Assembly: GCF_000376565.1 (NCBI RefSeq)
Contig: NZ_BARG01000058.1
Span: 44,884-108,883 of the forward strand
DNA: 64,000 nt
Direction: 5' to 3'
DNA from: Streptomyces hokutonensis
Lineage (GTDB): Bacteria > Actinomycetota > Actinomycetes > Streptomycetales > Streptomycetaceae
The position numbers were made by a program, and so were the translations under genes. The notes under the pieces were generated by a model. It made no database searches. It was not told where the DNA came from and worked only from the letters and a program-made list of their open reading frames with translations. Positions 11,981 through 20,534 of the stretch are shown piece by piece. Numbering within the stretch: the stretch's first letter is position 1; every line of letters begins with the position of its first letter.

Positions 11981-12268
11981 TCAGCCGAAGACGTACTTCG
12001 CGGCGTGATTCAGTCCGTAGTCAATCACGGTCACCAGACCGATCATGATGACGACGAAGACGATCACGACGGTCGTGTACGTCGTCAGCTGGTTGCGCGT
12101 CGGCCAGACGACCTTGCGGAGCTCCGCGACGATCTGGCGATAGAAGATGCCGAGTCGCTTCAGCGGGCCCTTCTTGGCGCGCTTACCGCCCTTGCGGGCC
12201 TTCTTCTTGGACTCCGACACCTCGTCCTGGGCATCAGGCATGTCGATGGAGCCCACGGCGTCCGCCAT
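11981..12268 (-). CDS. secE: Preprotein translocase subunit SecE
   Basis: Small essential subunit of the SecYEG membrane channel, 95 residues. A charged, Lys-rich N-terminal region (KKKARKGGKRAKKGPLKR) precedes the amphipathic helix and the conserved ELRKVVWPTRNQL motif, then one transmembrane helix (TTVVIVFVVIMIGLVTVIDY). Single-helix SecE is normal in actinobacteria. It starts the secE-nusG pair, just downstream of tRNA-Trp. Confidence 0.97.
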   Translation of the reverse strand: MADAVGSIDMPDAQDEVSESKKKARKGGKRAKKGPLKRLGIFYRQIVAELRKVVWPTRNQLTTYTTVVIVFVVIMIGLVTVIDYGLNHAAKYVFG

Positions 12269-12381
12269 TCATCCTCACCTGTTCCCGGGTCGTGGCCGTG
12301 CCGCGCCCGGTCTGAGCCGCACGGCGGTGCATTGCTGTACGTACATGCGCTGCGCACACATCCTGGTGAAGGTGTGTGTAG

Positions 12382-12454
12382 CAGGGCCGGAGGGACTTGA
12401 ACCCCCAACCGCCGGTTTTGGAGACCGGTGCTCTACCAATTGAGCTACGACCCT
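12382..12454 (-). tRNA. tRNA-Trp (CCA)
   Basis: The minus strand folds as a 73-nt tRNA: AGGGTCG acceptor pairs with CGGCCCT, discriminator G, D-arm AGCTCAATTGGTAGAGC, anticodon loop CTCCAAA (anticodon CCA) and a TTCAAGT T-loop. CCA is not encoded. tRNA-Trp upstream of secE-nusG is the usual actinobacterial order. The 259 bp between it and the divergent aspC gene show no gene. Confidence 0.96.
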
Positions 12455-12713
12455 TTGTGACATCCCCAACGTACCGCATCCACCCGGGTGCTCGGTGTGC
12501 ACCAAGTAGGGCGCGGCTGCTGAAGGCCAACGAGGTAGGAGTGTACGTGCTCCTGAGGCGGTCGTCGAACAGAAAGTGCCTGTACGGGGATTGCCGACGG
12601 AAGATCGCCCAGGCCGGGGCGGGAATCCGGACGGTTGTTCAGTGGCCGCCCGATCATGTTCAGTCCGTGAAACCGGTGTGCCGGGCGGGTTTCGGGTCTG
12701 AAACGATGGGCCC

Positions 12714-13940
12714 ATGAGCGCCTCAACCCCTCCCACCGAGCGCCGGGTCTCCGCCCGAGTCGGCGCGATCTCCGAGTCCGCCACCCTCGCCGTGGACGCC
12801 AAGGCCAAGGCCCTCAAGGCCGCCGGGCGTCCGGTGATCGGCTTCGGCGCGGGTGAACCGGACTTCCCGACTCCGGACTACGTCGTCCAGGCCGCCGTCG
12901 AGGCCTGCTCGAACCCCAAGTACCACCGCTACACCCCGGCCGGCGGTCTGCCGGAGCTGAAGGCCGCGATCGCCGCGAAGACGCTGCGCGACTCGGGCTA
13001 CGAGGTGGACGCCTCGCAGATCCTGGTCACCAACGGCGGCAAGCAGGCCATCTACGAGGCCTTCGCCGCGATCCTCGACCCGGGCGACGAGGTCATCGTC
13101 CCGGCGCCGTACTGGACGACGTACCCGGAGTCGATCCGCCTCGCGGGCGGTGTCCCCGTGGATGTCGTCGCCGACGAGACGACCGGATACCGCGTCACCG
13201 TCGAGCAGTTGGAGGCGGCCCGCACCGAGCACACCAAGGTCGTCCTCTTCGTCTCGCCCTCGAACCCGACCGGCGCCGTCTACAGCGAGGCCGAGGCCGA
13301 GGCGATCGGCCGCTGGGCCGTCGAGCACGGCCTGTGGGTCATGACGGACGAGATCTACGAGCACCTGGTCTACGGGGACGCGAAGTTCACCTCGCTGCCC
13401 GCGATCCTCCCGGAGCTGCGCGACAAGTGCATCGTGGTCAACGGTGTCGCCAAGACGTACGCCATGACCGGCTGGCGGGTGGGCTGGATCGTCGGCCCGA
13501 AGGACGTCGTCAAGGCCGCGACCAACCTCCAGTCGCACGCCACGTCGAACGTCTCGAACGTCGCCCAGGTCGCCGCGCTGGCCGCCGTCTCCGGTGACCT
13601 GAAGGCCGTGGCGGAGATGCGCGAGGCCTTCGACCGCCGCCGCAGGACCATCGTGCGGATGCTGAACGAGATCGACGGCGTGCTCTGCCCGGAGCCCGAG
13701 GGCGCGTTCTACGCCTACCCGTCCGTCAAGGCCCTGCTCGGCAAGGAGATCCGGGGCAAGCGCCCCCAGGACTCGGTCGAGCTGGCCGCGCTGATCCTGG
13801 AGGAGGCCGAGGTCGCGGTCGTCCCGGGCGAGGCCTTCGGGACCCCCGGCTATCTGCGGCTGTCGTACGCCCTGGGTGACGAGGATCTCGTCGAGGGCGT
13901 CAGCCGCATCCAGAAGCTGCTCTCCGAGGCCACGGACTGA
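12714..13940 (+). CDS. aspC: Pyridoxal phosphate aminotransferase (aspartate aminotransferase, class I)
   Basis: Fold-type I PLP enzyme of 408 residues, most like bacterial aspartate aminotransferase (Ib subgroup), which exchanges amino groups between aspartate and 2-oxoglutarate. Visible signatures are GFGAGEPDFPTPDYV near residue 43, YTPAGGLPELKAAI, the substrate-binding SPSNPTGAVY (N184), the PLP-contacting D212 in MTDEIYE and the Schiff-base lysine K247 in NGVAKTYAMTGWRVGW. It is transcribed divergently from tRNA-Trp and has its own hairpin terminator. Substrate could be broader than aspartate; the sequence alone does not decide. Confidence 0.9.
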   Translation: MSASTPPTERRVSARVGAISESATLAVDAKAKALKAAGRPVIGFGAGEPDFPTPDYVVQAAVEACSNPKYHRYTPAGGLPELKAAIAAKTLRDSGYEVDASQILVTNGGKQAIYEAFAAILDPGDEVIVPAPYWTTYPESIRLAGGVPVDVVADETTGYRVTVEQLEAARTEHTKVVLFVSPSNPTGAVYSEAEAEAIGRWAVEHGLWVMTDEIYEHLVYGDAKFTSLPAILPELRDKCIVVNGVAKTYAMTGWRVGWIVGPKDVVKAATNLQSHATSNVSNVAQVAALAAVSGDLKAVAEMREAFDRRRRTIVRMLNEIDGVLCPEPEGAFYAYPSVKALLGKEIRGKRPQDSVELAALILEEAEVAVVPGEAFGTPGYLRLSYALGDEDLVEGVSRIQKLLSEATD

Positions 13941-13965
13941 GTTTTCGTAGCTCCACGCGCGCGTG

Positions 13966-13997
13966 CGGGCCGTTTCCCTCCGGGGAGGCGGCCCGCT
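13966..13997 (+). terminator. Terminator after the aminotransferase
   Basis: Arms gcgggccg (13966-13973) and cggcccgc (13990-13997) enclose a 16-base loop that can itself pair partly, 26 bases after the stop. Confidence 0.55.
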
Positions 13998-14069
13998 GCT
14001 GTGTGCGAGCAAGACCACGATCGGGGAAAGCGGTACCGGGACGACGGGAACGTACGGCAGGATTCCCGG

Positions 14070-15110
14070 ATGGAGCGTGTACGTGATGTCTCTGAACTGC
14101 CGAAAGCCCATCTGCACCTGCACTTCACCGGGTCGATGCGGCCGACCACCGTGCTGGAGCTGGCCGACAAGTACGGCGTACGACTGCCGGACGCCCTGAC
14201 CGAGGCGCTGACCAGCGGGGAGCCGCCGAAGCTGCGGGCCACGGACGAGCGGGGCTGGTTCCGTTTCCAGCGGCTGTACGACGCCGCGCGGTCGTGCCTG
14301 CGGGAACCCGAGGACATCCAGCGGCTGGTGCGCGAGGCCGCCGAGGAGGACGTCAGGGACGGCTCGGGCTGGCTGGAGATCCAGGTGGACCCGACGTCGT
14401 ACGCGCCGCGCCTGGGCGGGCTGATCCCGGCGCTGGAGGTCATCCTGGACGCGGTGGAGACGACCTCCCGCGAGACCGGGCTCGGGATGCGGGTGCTGGT
14501 CGCCGCGAACCGGATGAAGCACCCGCTGGACGCGCGCACGCTGGCCCGGCTGGCGGTGCGGTACGCGGACCATGGTGTGGTCGGTTTCGGCCTCTCGAAC
14601 GACGAACGCCGGGGTATGGCACGGGACTTCGACCGGGCCTTCGCGATCGCCCAGGAGGGCGGCCTGCTGTCGGCGCCGCACGGCGGCGAACTGGCGGGCC
14701 CGGCCTCGGTGCGCGACTGCCTGGACGATCTGCACGCGACCCGGATCGGCCACGGCGTGCGCGCGGCGGAGGACCCGCGGCTGCTGAAGCGCCTCGCCGA
14801 CCGGGGCATCACCTGTGAGGTGTGCCCCGCCTCGAACGTGGCGCTGGGCGTCTACGAGAAGCACGAGGACGTGCCCCTGCGGACCCTCTTCGAGGCCGGC
14901 GTACCCCTGGCACTCGGCGCCGACGACCCGCTCCTGTTCGGCTCCCGGCTGGCGGCCCAGTACGAGATCGCCCGCCGCCACCACGCCTTCTCGGACCGCG
15001 AACTGGCCGAACTGGCCCGGCAGTCGGTACGGGGTTCGGCGGCCCCGGAGGACATGAAGACCAAACTCCTGTCGGGCATCGACGACTGGCTCAGCGCCCC
15101 GGTCGCTTGA
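14070..15110 (+). CDS. Adenosine deaminase family protein
   Basis: Zn-dependent amidohydrolase-fold deaminase of 346 residues, predicted to convert adenosine or a related 6-aminopurine compound to the 6-oxo form. The metal site HLHLHFTG (residues 14-21), the substrate-region APHGGEL, the general-base area IGHGVRA, and LGADDPLLFG with its metal and catalytic aspartates are all present. The ATG at 14070 is chosen because it gives the standard N-terminus MERVRDVSELPKAHLHLH; the frame is open 23 codons further upstream without family similarity. Its 3' end overlaps the convergent gene by 20 bp. Some members of this family act on other substrates such as adenine or modified nucleosides. Confidence 0.88.
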   Translation: MERVRDVSELPKAHLHLHFTGSMRPTTVLELADKYGVRLPDALTEALTSGEPPKLRATDERGWFRFQRLYDAARSCLREPEDIQRLVREAAEEDVRDGSGWLEIQVDPTSYAPRLGGLIPALEVILDAVETTSRETGLGMRVLVAANRMKHPLDARTLARLAVRYADHGVVGFGLSNDERRGMARDFDRAFAIAQEGGLLSAPHGGELAGPASVRDCLDDLHATRIGHGVRAAEDPRLLKRLADRGITCEVCPASNVALGVYEKHEDVPLRTLFEAGVPLALGADDPLLFGSRLAAQYEIARRHHAFSDRELAELARQSVRGSAAPEDMKTKLLSGIDDWLSAPVA

Positions 15111-15756
15111 AGTGGGCGTAGGGCGGATACGGCTTGAAACAGATCAGGACCTCGGGAGGGTGCCCGCCGCCGCGCGTGGGCTCCAGCTCGTACTGCAGAC
15201 CGGCCATGAACGCCGACTGTCCCTTGACGACCCGCTCGTGCCGCGGTCCCCAGCCGGCCGCGTAGGCGAAGGCGGTGGCCGCGTAGGAGAACGCCTCACG
15301 GCCGCCGATGAGGAAGTACGTCCGCGCGTGCGTGGTGTGCCGCAACAGACCGCGGTCGTACGGCCGCTCCAGCCACGCGCGCGCGTGGCGCTCGGTCCGG
15401 GCCTCGTCCGTACGGACGGTGAGCGGTGTGCCGCGCCCCAGCCGCCGCCTCAGTTCGGGCCACTTGGAGGGCCGCAGCCCCGCCTCCGGGTGCGCCAGCA
15501 CCAGATCGACGAGCTCCCCGCACCCCTCGTCGGGCGGCACGCAGTCCCGCAGCGGAACGTGCACGACGGTGTGCCGCGAGCAGGCGGCGAACGAGAACAG
15601 TCCCGCGAGCCGGCTCAGCCCGTCGTGGTCCCCCATGAGCATCCCGATCGGCGCCGGCTCGCGCAGTGAGGTGTGGCGCAGCGGTTGCCCGGGCTGGACG
15701 ACACGGTGTTCGTGCGGGCCGGTCCTGGGCCTGAACTGGCGGAGTCTCAGCTCCAT
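15091..15756 (-). CDS. Hypothetical protein, possible Streptomyces family
   Basis: A 221-residue protein with no motif I can assign. It is Arg-rich with aromatic patches (YFLIGGREAFSYAATAFAYA near residue 150) and ends in YPPYAHFKRPGR. The start at 15756 (MELRLRQFRP) is preferred to an ATG seven codons upstream because an AGG element is better placed. It converges on the deaminase gene with a 20-bp tail overlap and lies just downstream of a TetR gene in the same direction, so the two may share a transcript. No signal peptide or membrane segment is evident. Confidence 0.6.
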   Translation of the reverse strand: MELRLRQFRPRTGPHEHRVVQPGQPLRHTSLREPAPIGMLMGDHDGLSRLAGLFSFAACSRHTVVHVPLRDCVPPDEGCGELVDLVLAHPEAGLRPSKWPELRRRLGRGTPLTVRTDEARTERHARAWLERPYDRGLLRHTTHARTYFLIGGREAFSYAATAFAYAAGWGPRHERVVKGQSAFMAGLQYELEPTRGGGHPPEVLICFKPYPPYAHFKRPGR

Positions 15757-15780
15757 TCGGGGTGCCTCATACGGCAAGGA

Positions 15781-16401
15781 TCACGGCCCGGAGGGGTCCT
15801 CGGCAACGGAGATTCCGCCCAGCAGCGTCCTGGCGATGCGTGGCGCGAACTCGTCCACGGGCGGGCGTACGCCGGTCTGCGTCGCCTCGTAGGCGAACAC
15901 GCGCTGTGCGCAGGCGCCGAGGAGGAGGGACGCGGCGGCGAAGGTGTCGACGTCACGGCGGACGCGGCCGGCGGCCTGTTCGGCGCGGAAATAGGCGTCC
16001 AGGCCCTCGATCGGCTTGTGGGGGCCGGAGCCGAGCTGTCGCAGCGCGTCGTCGTGACGTCGCTTGAGCTGGGTCTCGGCGTACAGGGAGGCCGCGATCG
16101 GGAAGCTCTGCTCGTAGAAGAGCGCCGCCTGGCGGGCGATCTCGGTGAGGTTGTCCTCCAGGGAGTGCTGTCCGGGCTCGGCGGCGAGGCTCTGCAGCAG
16201 CGGGGTCAACTGGGGCAGCCGTTCCGCGAGGACGCGGATGAACAGCTCCTCCTTGCTGGCGAAGTACTTGTAGAGCGCGGCCTCGGAGCAGCCGGCGGCC
16301 TTCGCGATCTCCTTGGTGGTCGCCCGAGCCAGCCCGACGGTGAGCATCAGCTCGTGGGCGGCGTCGAGAATGCGGACCCGCGCGGGCTTCGAGGATTCCA
16401 T
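15781..16401 (-). CDS. TetR-family transcriptional regulator
   Basis: A 206-residue repressor-type regulator. The N-terminal helix-turn-helix (ILDAAHELMLTVGLARATTK, then AGCSEAALYKYFASKEEL at residues 36-53) is canonical; the rest is the variable ligand-binding helical domain. It is divergent from the NAD(P)-binding protein gene at 16506, with two GTGAG-based dyads between them, so it very likely represses both itself and that gene. The ligand is unknown. Confidence 0.92.
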   Translation of the reverse strand: MESSKPARVRILDAAHELMLTVGLARATTKEIAKAAGCSEAALYKYFASKEELFIRVLAERLPQLTPLLQSLAAEPGQHSLEDNLTEIARQAALFYEQSFPIAASLYAETQLKRRHDDALRQLGSGPHKPIEGLDAYFRAEQAAGRVRRDVDTFAAASLLLGACAQRVFAYEATQTGVRPPVDEFAPRIARTLLGGISVAEDPSGP

Positions 16402-16429
16402 GACCGGTCCGTTCGGGCTTGACGAGTGG

Positions 16430-16479
16430 GTGAGTACTTACTCACTCTAGAGGGAGGTAGAGGTGAGTAAACGCTCACC
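16430..16479. promoter_or_regulatory. Paired TetR-type operators
   Basis: Two dyads lie in the 104-bp divergent spacer: gtgagtacttactcac (16430-16445, seven of eight positions per arm pair) and ggtgagtaaacgctcacc (16462-16479). Both contain the half-site GTGAG/CTCAC. One faces the regulator, the other the SDR gene. They fit binding by the adjacent TetR protein. Confidence 0.7.
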
Positions 16480-16505
16480 CACCCCGTGAGGCTGAGGAGC
16501 AGGCC

Positions 16506-17138
16506 ATGAAGCTCACCGTTTTCGGTGCCACGGGAGGCATCGGTCAGGAGATCGTCCGCCAGGCGCTGGCCTCGGGTCACCAGGTCACGGCGGTCGTACG
16601 CGACCCGGCCGGGCTGACCGTGCGAGGCAAGGGTCTGGAGGTGTTCCGCGCGGACCTCACCGACCCGGAGGCGCTGCGCCCCGCGGTCGCGGGCCGGGAC
16701 GCGGTCCTCTCCGGGCTCGGCGCCCGCAGCCGCAAGGACGCCGGGGTCGCGACCCGGCTCACCCGTACGGTTCTGGCCGCCATGGAGGCGGAGGGGACGC
16801 GCCGGCTGCTGGTGGTGAGCGCCGGTCCGGTCGGCCCCGAACCGGCGGGCGCGGGTCTCCTCGACCGCACCGCGCTCGGGCTGATCTCGGCGCTCCTGAA
16901 GGACGTGTACGCCGATCTGCGGGAGATGGAGGCGGAGTTGGCCCGCAGCGCGACCGACTGGACCTCGATCCGGCCACCACGCCTGCAGAACAAGCCGGTG
17001 ACCGGCACGTACCGCACGGTCGTGGGCGGCTTCCCGGACAAGGGCCGGTTCATCGCCCGCGCGGACGTGGCCCACGCGATGCTGGCGATGACCGACGACC
17101 CGGGGACGGTGAAGCAGGGGGTGGGGATCGCCTACTAG
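16506..17138 (+). CDS. NAD(P)-binding oxidoreductase-like protein (atypical SDR, NmrA-like)
   Basis: A 210-residue Rossmann-fold protein beginning MKLTVFGATGGIGQEIVRQA, whose GATGGIG is the nucleotide-binding loop of atypical short-chain dehydrogenases. The sequence continues VVRDP (NADP-type basic residue) and RRLLVVSAGPVG, with no classical YxxxK catalytic pair visible, so it may be a sensor or reductase of the NAD(P)H-binding PF13460 type. A GAGGAGC ribosome site precedes the ATG. It is divergent from and probably controlled by the TetR gene at 15781. Confidence 0.85.
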   Translation: MKLTVFGATGGIGQEIVRQALASGHQVTAVVRDPAGLTVRGKGLEVFRADLTDPEALRPAVAGRDAVLSGLGARSRKDAGVATRLTRTVLAAMEAEGTRRLLVVSAGPVGPEPAGAGLLDRTALGLISALLKDVYADLREMEAELARSATDWTSIRPPRLQNKPVTGTYRTVVGGFPDKGRFIARADVAHAMLAMTDDPGTVKQGVGIAY

Positions 17139-17148
17139 TCGTCGGGGC

Positions 17149-18210
17149 TCAGCCGTCGAGGCTGACGCCGACCGTCACCGGCTCGTTGACGAGGGTGATC
17201 CCGAAGGTGTCGTGGACGCCTGCGACGACCTCGCGGGCCAGGGCGAGCAGGTCGGCGGTGGTCGCCTCACCGCGGTTGGTGAGGGCGAGGGTGTGCTTGG
17301 TGGAGATGCGGGCGGGACCGCTGCCGTAGCCCTTGGTGAAGCCCGCCTTGTCGATCAGCCAGGCGGCGGAGGTCTTGGTGTGTCCCTCCCCCGCCGGGTA
17401 GGCGGGCGGCTCCGCGCCCTCCCCGAGGTGCTCCCGCACGCGCGCGTGGAACGCGGTGAACTGCTCCTCGGTGAGGATCGGGTTGGTGAAGAAGGAACCG
17501 GCCGACCAGGTGTCGTGGTCCTCGGGGTCCAGGACCATGCCCTTGCCGGCGCGCAGCGCGAGGACGGTCTCGCGGGCCCGCGCGAGCGGCACCCGGTCGC
17601 CGGGCTCGACGCCGAGGACACGGGCCGTCTCGGCGTACTTGACCGGCGCCGACAGCCCGTCCGCGTCCTCCAGCCGGAAGCGGACGCGCAGCACCACGTA
17701 GCGCTCGGGCTCGGCCTTGAAGCGGCTGTGGCGGTAAGAGAACGCGCACTCCTCATTGGTGAGGGTGACCGACTCCCGGGTGGTGCGGTCGTAGGCGACG
17801 ACCTCGGTGATGGTGGCGGAGACCTCCTGGCCGTACGCCCCCACGTTCTGGATCGGGGTCGCGCCCGCCGAGCCGGGGATCCCGGCGAGGCACTCGATCC
17901 CGGCGAGCCCGGCCTCCACGGTGCGGGCGACGGCGTCGGTCCACACCTCGCCGGCCGCCAGCTCCAGCCGTGTGCCGTCGAGCACGAAGCCGCGCGTGGC
18001 GATGCGCAGGGCGGTGCCCTCGAACCCCTTGTCCCCGATGACGAGGTTGGACCCGCCCCCGATGACGAGCAACGGCGTCCCGGTGTCGTCGGCCGCGCGG
18101 ACGGCGTCGATCACCTCGGCGTCGGTGCCGGCGGTGATCAGACGGGTCGCGGGACCGCCCAGCCGGAAGGTGGTCAGCGGGGCGAGGGGAGCGTCGTGGA
18201 GTTCCTGCAC
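17149..18210 (-). CDS. murB: UDP-N-acetylmuramate dehydrogenase
   Basis: FAD enzyme that reduces UDP-GlcNAc-enolpyruvate to UDP-MurNAc in peptidoglycan synthesis. From the GTG at 18210 the protein (VQELHDAPLAPLTTFRLGG) has 353 residues, the usual length. An open frame extends to 18285 but adds nothing family-like. The FAD-binding segment LLVIGGGSNLVI, the GIPGSAGATPIQNVGAYGQE motif and the proton-donor region WSAGSFFTNPIL (catalytic Ser) mark a type I MurB. It lies downstream of the MFS gene but a strong hairpin separates them. Confidence 0.95.
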   Translation of the reverse strand: MQELHDAPLAPLTTFRLGGPATRLITAGTDAEVIDAVRAADDTGTPLLVIGGGSNLVIGDKGFEGTALRIATRGFVLDGTRLELAAGEVWTDAVARTVEAGLAGIECLAGIPGSAGATPIQNVGAYGQEVSATITEVVAYDRTTRESVTLTNEECAFSYRHSRFKAEPERYVVLRVRFRLEDADGLSAPVKYAETARVLGVEPGDRVPLARARETVLALRAGKGMVLDPEDHDTWSAGSFFTNPILTEEQFTAFHARVREHLGEGAEPPAYPAGEGHTKTSAAWLIDKAGFTKGYGSGPARISTKHTLALTNRGEATTADLLALAREVVAGVHDTFGITLVNEPVTVGVSLDG

Positions 18211-18263
18211 GGGGCCAAGAGTACGAGACGGGACCGACAACGCCGGGCGCGGTGGGGTGGCGC

Positions 18264-18315
18264 GCACGCGCGTGTGGGGCCCCACCAGAGTTGGTGGGGC
18301 CCCACACGCGCGTGC
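18264..18315. terminator. Long perfect hairpin between MFS gene and murB
   Basis: Arms of 24 bp pair perfectly (18264-18287 and 18292-18315) around the 4-base loop gagt. It begins 14 bases past the MFS stop. There is no T-run, so it is an actinobacterial stem-only terminator rather than a classical one. Confidence 0.75.
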
Positions 18316-18328
18316 CGGTTGTTCGTTC

Positions 18329-19783
18329 TCAGCGGCCGGCCGACTCCATGACCGACTCGGACTCGGCGCTGTCGGCCGACTCGGCCACCTTCACGAGCTC
18401 CGCCGCGCGGCGCCTCGTCGGGATCAGCAGGGTCGCGATCCCGGCGAGGGCGACCACGCCCGAGCCGGTGACCAGCGCGGGCTTCAGTCCGTCGACGAAG
18501 CTCTGGCCGGTCTCGTAGCCGCCCTGCGCCGAGAAGATCGACGCCATGATCGCGATACCGAGGGCGCCGCCCACCTCCCGGAGCGCGTTGTTGGCGCCGG
18601 AGGCGATGCCCTGTTCCGAGGGGCGGACGCTGGACATGACCAGGTTGGCGGCCGGTGCGAAGTACAGGGCCATGCCGATCCCGCTGAGGATCAGACCGGG
18701 CAGCTGGGCGGCGTAGGAGACGTCGGTGGTGACGACGTACGCCATGTAGCCGAGCCCTGCGGCCTGGAGGAAGAGGCCGGCGGCGACGACCGGGCGGCCG
18801 CCGATGCGGTCGGACAGGATGCCGGCGACGGGTGCGACCAGCATCGGCATACCGGTCCAGGGCAGCATCCGCAGGCCCGCCTCGGTGGGCGAGTAGCCGA
18901 GGACGCCCTGCATGTACTGGCTGAGCAGGAAGATCGACCCGAACATCCCGAGGAACATCAGCAGGCTCGCCGCGTTGATCCCGGAGAAGGCGCGGGAGCG
19001 GAACAGCCGCATCGGGAGCATGGGGTTCTTGGCGTTGACGCTGTAGAGGACGAAGCCGACCATCAGCGCGCCGCCCGCGAACAGTCCGGTGAGGACGAAC
19101 GGGCTCGCCCACCCGTCGGCGGGGCCGCGGACCAGGCCGTAGACGATCCCGAAGAGGCCGCCGCTGACGAGGAGGGTGCCGGGGAAGTCGAGCGGGGCGC
19201 CGGTGCCGTGGGACTCGGAGAGGCGGAGGCGGGCGAGCGGGATCAGGGCCAGGCCGAGCGGGACGTTCAGCCAGAAGATCCAGTGCCAGGAGACGTGCTC
19301 GGTGAGGCTCCCGCCGATGAGCGGTCCGGAGGCGACGGCGAGTCCGTTGACGGCGCCCCAGATGCCGTAGGCCATACCGCGTTTGGCGGCGGGTACGGCC
19401 GCGGTGAGCAGGGTCAGTGTCAGCGGCATCATGATCGCCGCGCCGACGCCCTGGACCGCTCGGGCCGCGATCAGGGAGTTGATGCCGGTCGCCATGGCCG
19501 CGGCGGCGGAGGCGCCGGTGAATATGGTGATGCCGACGAGGAAGAGCCGCCGCCGGCCGAACCGGTCGCCGAGGGCCGCGCCGAACATCAGCAGGACGGC
19601 GAAGGTGAGCGTGTAGGCGCTCACGGTCCATTCCAGGTCGCCCAGCGCGCCCCCGAGGTCCTTGCGGATGGAGGGCAGGGCGGTGGTGACGACGAGGTTG
19701 TCGAGGGCCGCCATGAAGCCGGCGACGCTGGTGATGACGAGGGCCCAGACCATGCCCCCGCGCGGTGCGGTCTTTTCTGACAT
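18329..19783 (-). CDS. MFS drug-efflux transporter, DHA2 (14-TM) type
   Basis: A 484-residue proton-driven exporter. About 14 hydrophobic segments, the motif A sequence GAALGDRFGRRRLFLVG (residues 69-85), motif C-like LAVASGPLIGG and the first helix with MAALDNLVVTTALPSI match the EmrB/QacA family that extrudes drugs or antibiotics. A TetR gene lies just upstream in the same direction, and matching operators precede both, so a regulator-pump drug-response pair is likely. The exported compound cannot be named. Confidence 0.9.
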   Translation of the reverse strand: MSEKTAPRGGMVWALVITSVAGFMAALDNLVVTTALPSIRKDLGGALGDLEWTVSAYTLTFAVLLMFGAALGDRFGRRRLFLVGITIFTGASAAAAMATGINSLIAARAVQGVGAAIMMPLTLTLLTAAVPAAKRGMAYGIWGAVNGLAVASGPLIGGSLTEHVSWHWIFWLNVPLGLALIPLARLRLSESHGTGAPLDFPGTLLVSGGLFGIVYGLVRGPADGWASPFVLTGLFAGGALMVGFVLYSVNAKNPMLPMRLFRSRAFSGINAASLLMFLGMFGSIFLLSQYMQGVLGYSPTEAGLRMLPWTGMPMLVAPVAGILSDRIGGRPVVAAGLFLQAAGLGYMAYVVTTDVSYAAQLPGLILSGIGMALYFAPAANLVMSSVRPSEQGIASGANNALREVGGALGIAIMASIFSAQGGYETGQSFVDGLKPALVTGSGVVALAGIATLLIPTRRRAAELVKVAESADSAESESVMESAGR

Positions 19784-19813
19784 CGCTCCCCCAGTGGGTG
19801 ATCACTACTGGTG

Positions 19814-19833
19814 ATTAGTTATTGATGACTAAC
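19814..19833. promoter_or_regulatory. TetR operator before the MFS gene
   Basis: The 20-bp dyad attagttattgatgactaac fits GTTAGT-N8-ACTAAC with one mismatch. The same motif precedes the regulator gene at 20460-20479. It lies 31 bp upstream of the MFS start. Confidence 0.75.
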
Positions 19834-19878
19834 TTTGATGGTCATGAAAAGGCGCAGAAATCCGCCTCTCGCCCGCCG

Positions 19879-20451
19879 CTACGACTTCTCCAGCCGACCG
19901 GTGACACGGGCCTCCGGGTACATCCCCTCCCAGACCCTGTGCTCGGGCGGGAAACCCATGGCCGCAAGGGTGTTGATCAGCATTCCGTGTGCCATGAAGG
20001 TCGCGGTGTCGTTCACGTCCGCCCCCATGGCCAGATGCACGATGTCCCAGAGCCTCAGCCAGCCCTTGCGTACGGCCTCGCCGAACTCGTGGTCGCCCTC
20101 CGCCTCGGCGGCGGCCACCGTGATGTAGGTCTGCATCTGCATCTGGAGCTTCTCGGGATACTCCGTGATGAGCCGCACGTAGGCGTCGGCCATGGCGTGC
20201 ACGGCCTCCTCGCCCTCCAGCCCCTTGGACGACTCCTCCATGACCTGGCACACGTCCTCGACACACCTGAGCGCGGCCGCCGCGAACATCGCCTTCTTGC
20301 CCGGGAAGAGCCGGAAGAGATACGGCTGCGAGACACCGACCCGCTTGGCGATCGCCTCCGTGGAGGTGCCGTAGTACCCCCGCTTCGCGAACTCGGCGAT
20401 CGCCGCGCGGACGACGCTCTCGCGCCTCTCCTCTGCGCTCATCCTGACCAT
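19879..20451 (-). CDS. TetR-family transcriptional regulator (probable MFS repressor)
   Basis: A 190-residue TetR-type regulator. The N-terminal DNA-binding domain (AAIAEFAKRGYYGTSTEAIA then RVGVSQPYLFRLFPGKKAMF) is canonical, the rest a helical ligand domain. It lies 95 bp upstream of the MFS exporter gene and in the same direction. An identical operator pattern before its own gene and before the exporter argues that it represses both, with the pump substrate as likely inducer. Confidence 0.92.
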   Translation of the reverse strand: MVRMSAEERRESVVRAAIAEFAKRGYYGTSTEAIAKRVGVSQPYLFRLFPGKKAMFAAAALRCVEDVCQVMEESSKGLEGEEAVHAMADAYVRLITEYPEKLQMQMQTYITVAAAEAEGDHEFGEAVRKGWLRLWDIVHLAMGADVNDTATFMAHGMLINTLAAMGFPPEHRVWEGMYPEARVTGRLEKS

Positions 20452-20459
20452 GCGAGAAA

Positions 20460-20479
20460 GTTAGTACTCAATCACTAAC
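20460..20479. promoter_or_regulatory. TetR autoregulatory operator
   Basis: Dyad gttagtactcaatcactaac, a perfect GTTAGT-N8-ACTAAC, 8 bp upstream of the regulator start and between it and the divergent gene at 20535. Confidence 0.75.
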
Positions 20480-20534
20480 TTGGTCAAGGGGTGGGTCCGG
20501 CGGAGTTCCGGGCAGCGGCCGGGATACTGCTCCC

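Noticed and set aside
12723..14984. 753-codon minus-strand frame opposite aspC and the deaminase
   Set aside because: Shadow of two clear plus-strand enzymes.
17807..19780. 657-codon plus-strand frame opposite murB and the MFS gene
   Set aside because: Antisense text dominated by Gly/Ala/Glu; the minus-strand transporter and MurB are certain.
18174..19805. 543-codon minus-strand frame overlapping the MFS gene in another phase
   Set aside because: Arg/Pro-rich shifted-frame artefact; the true frame has 14 clear helices.
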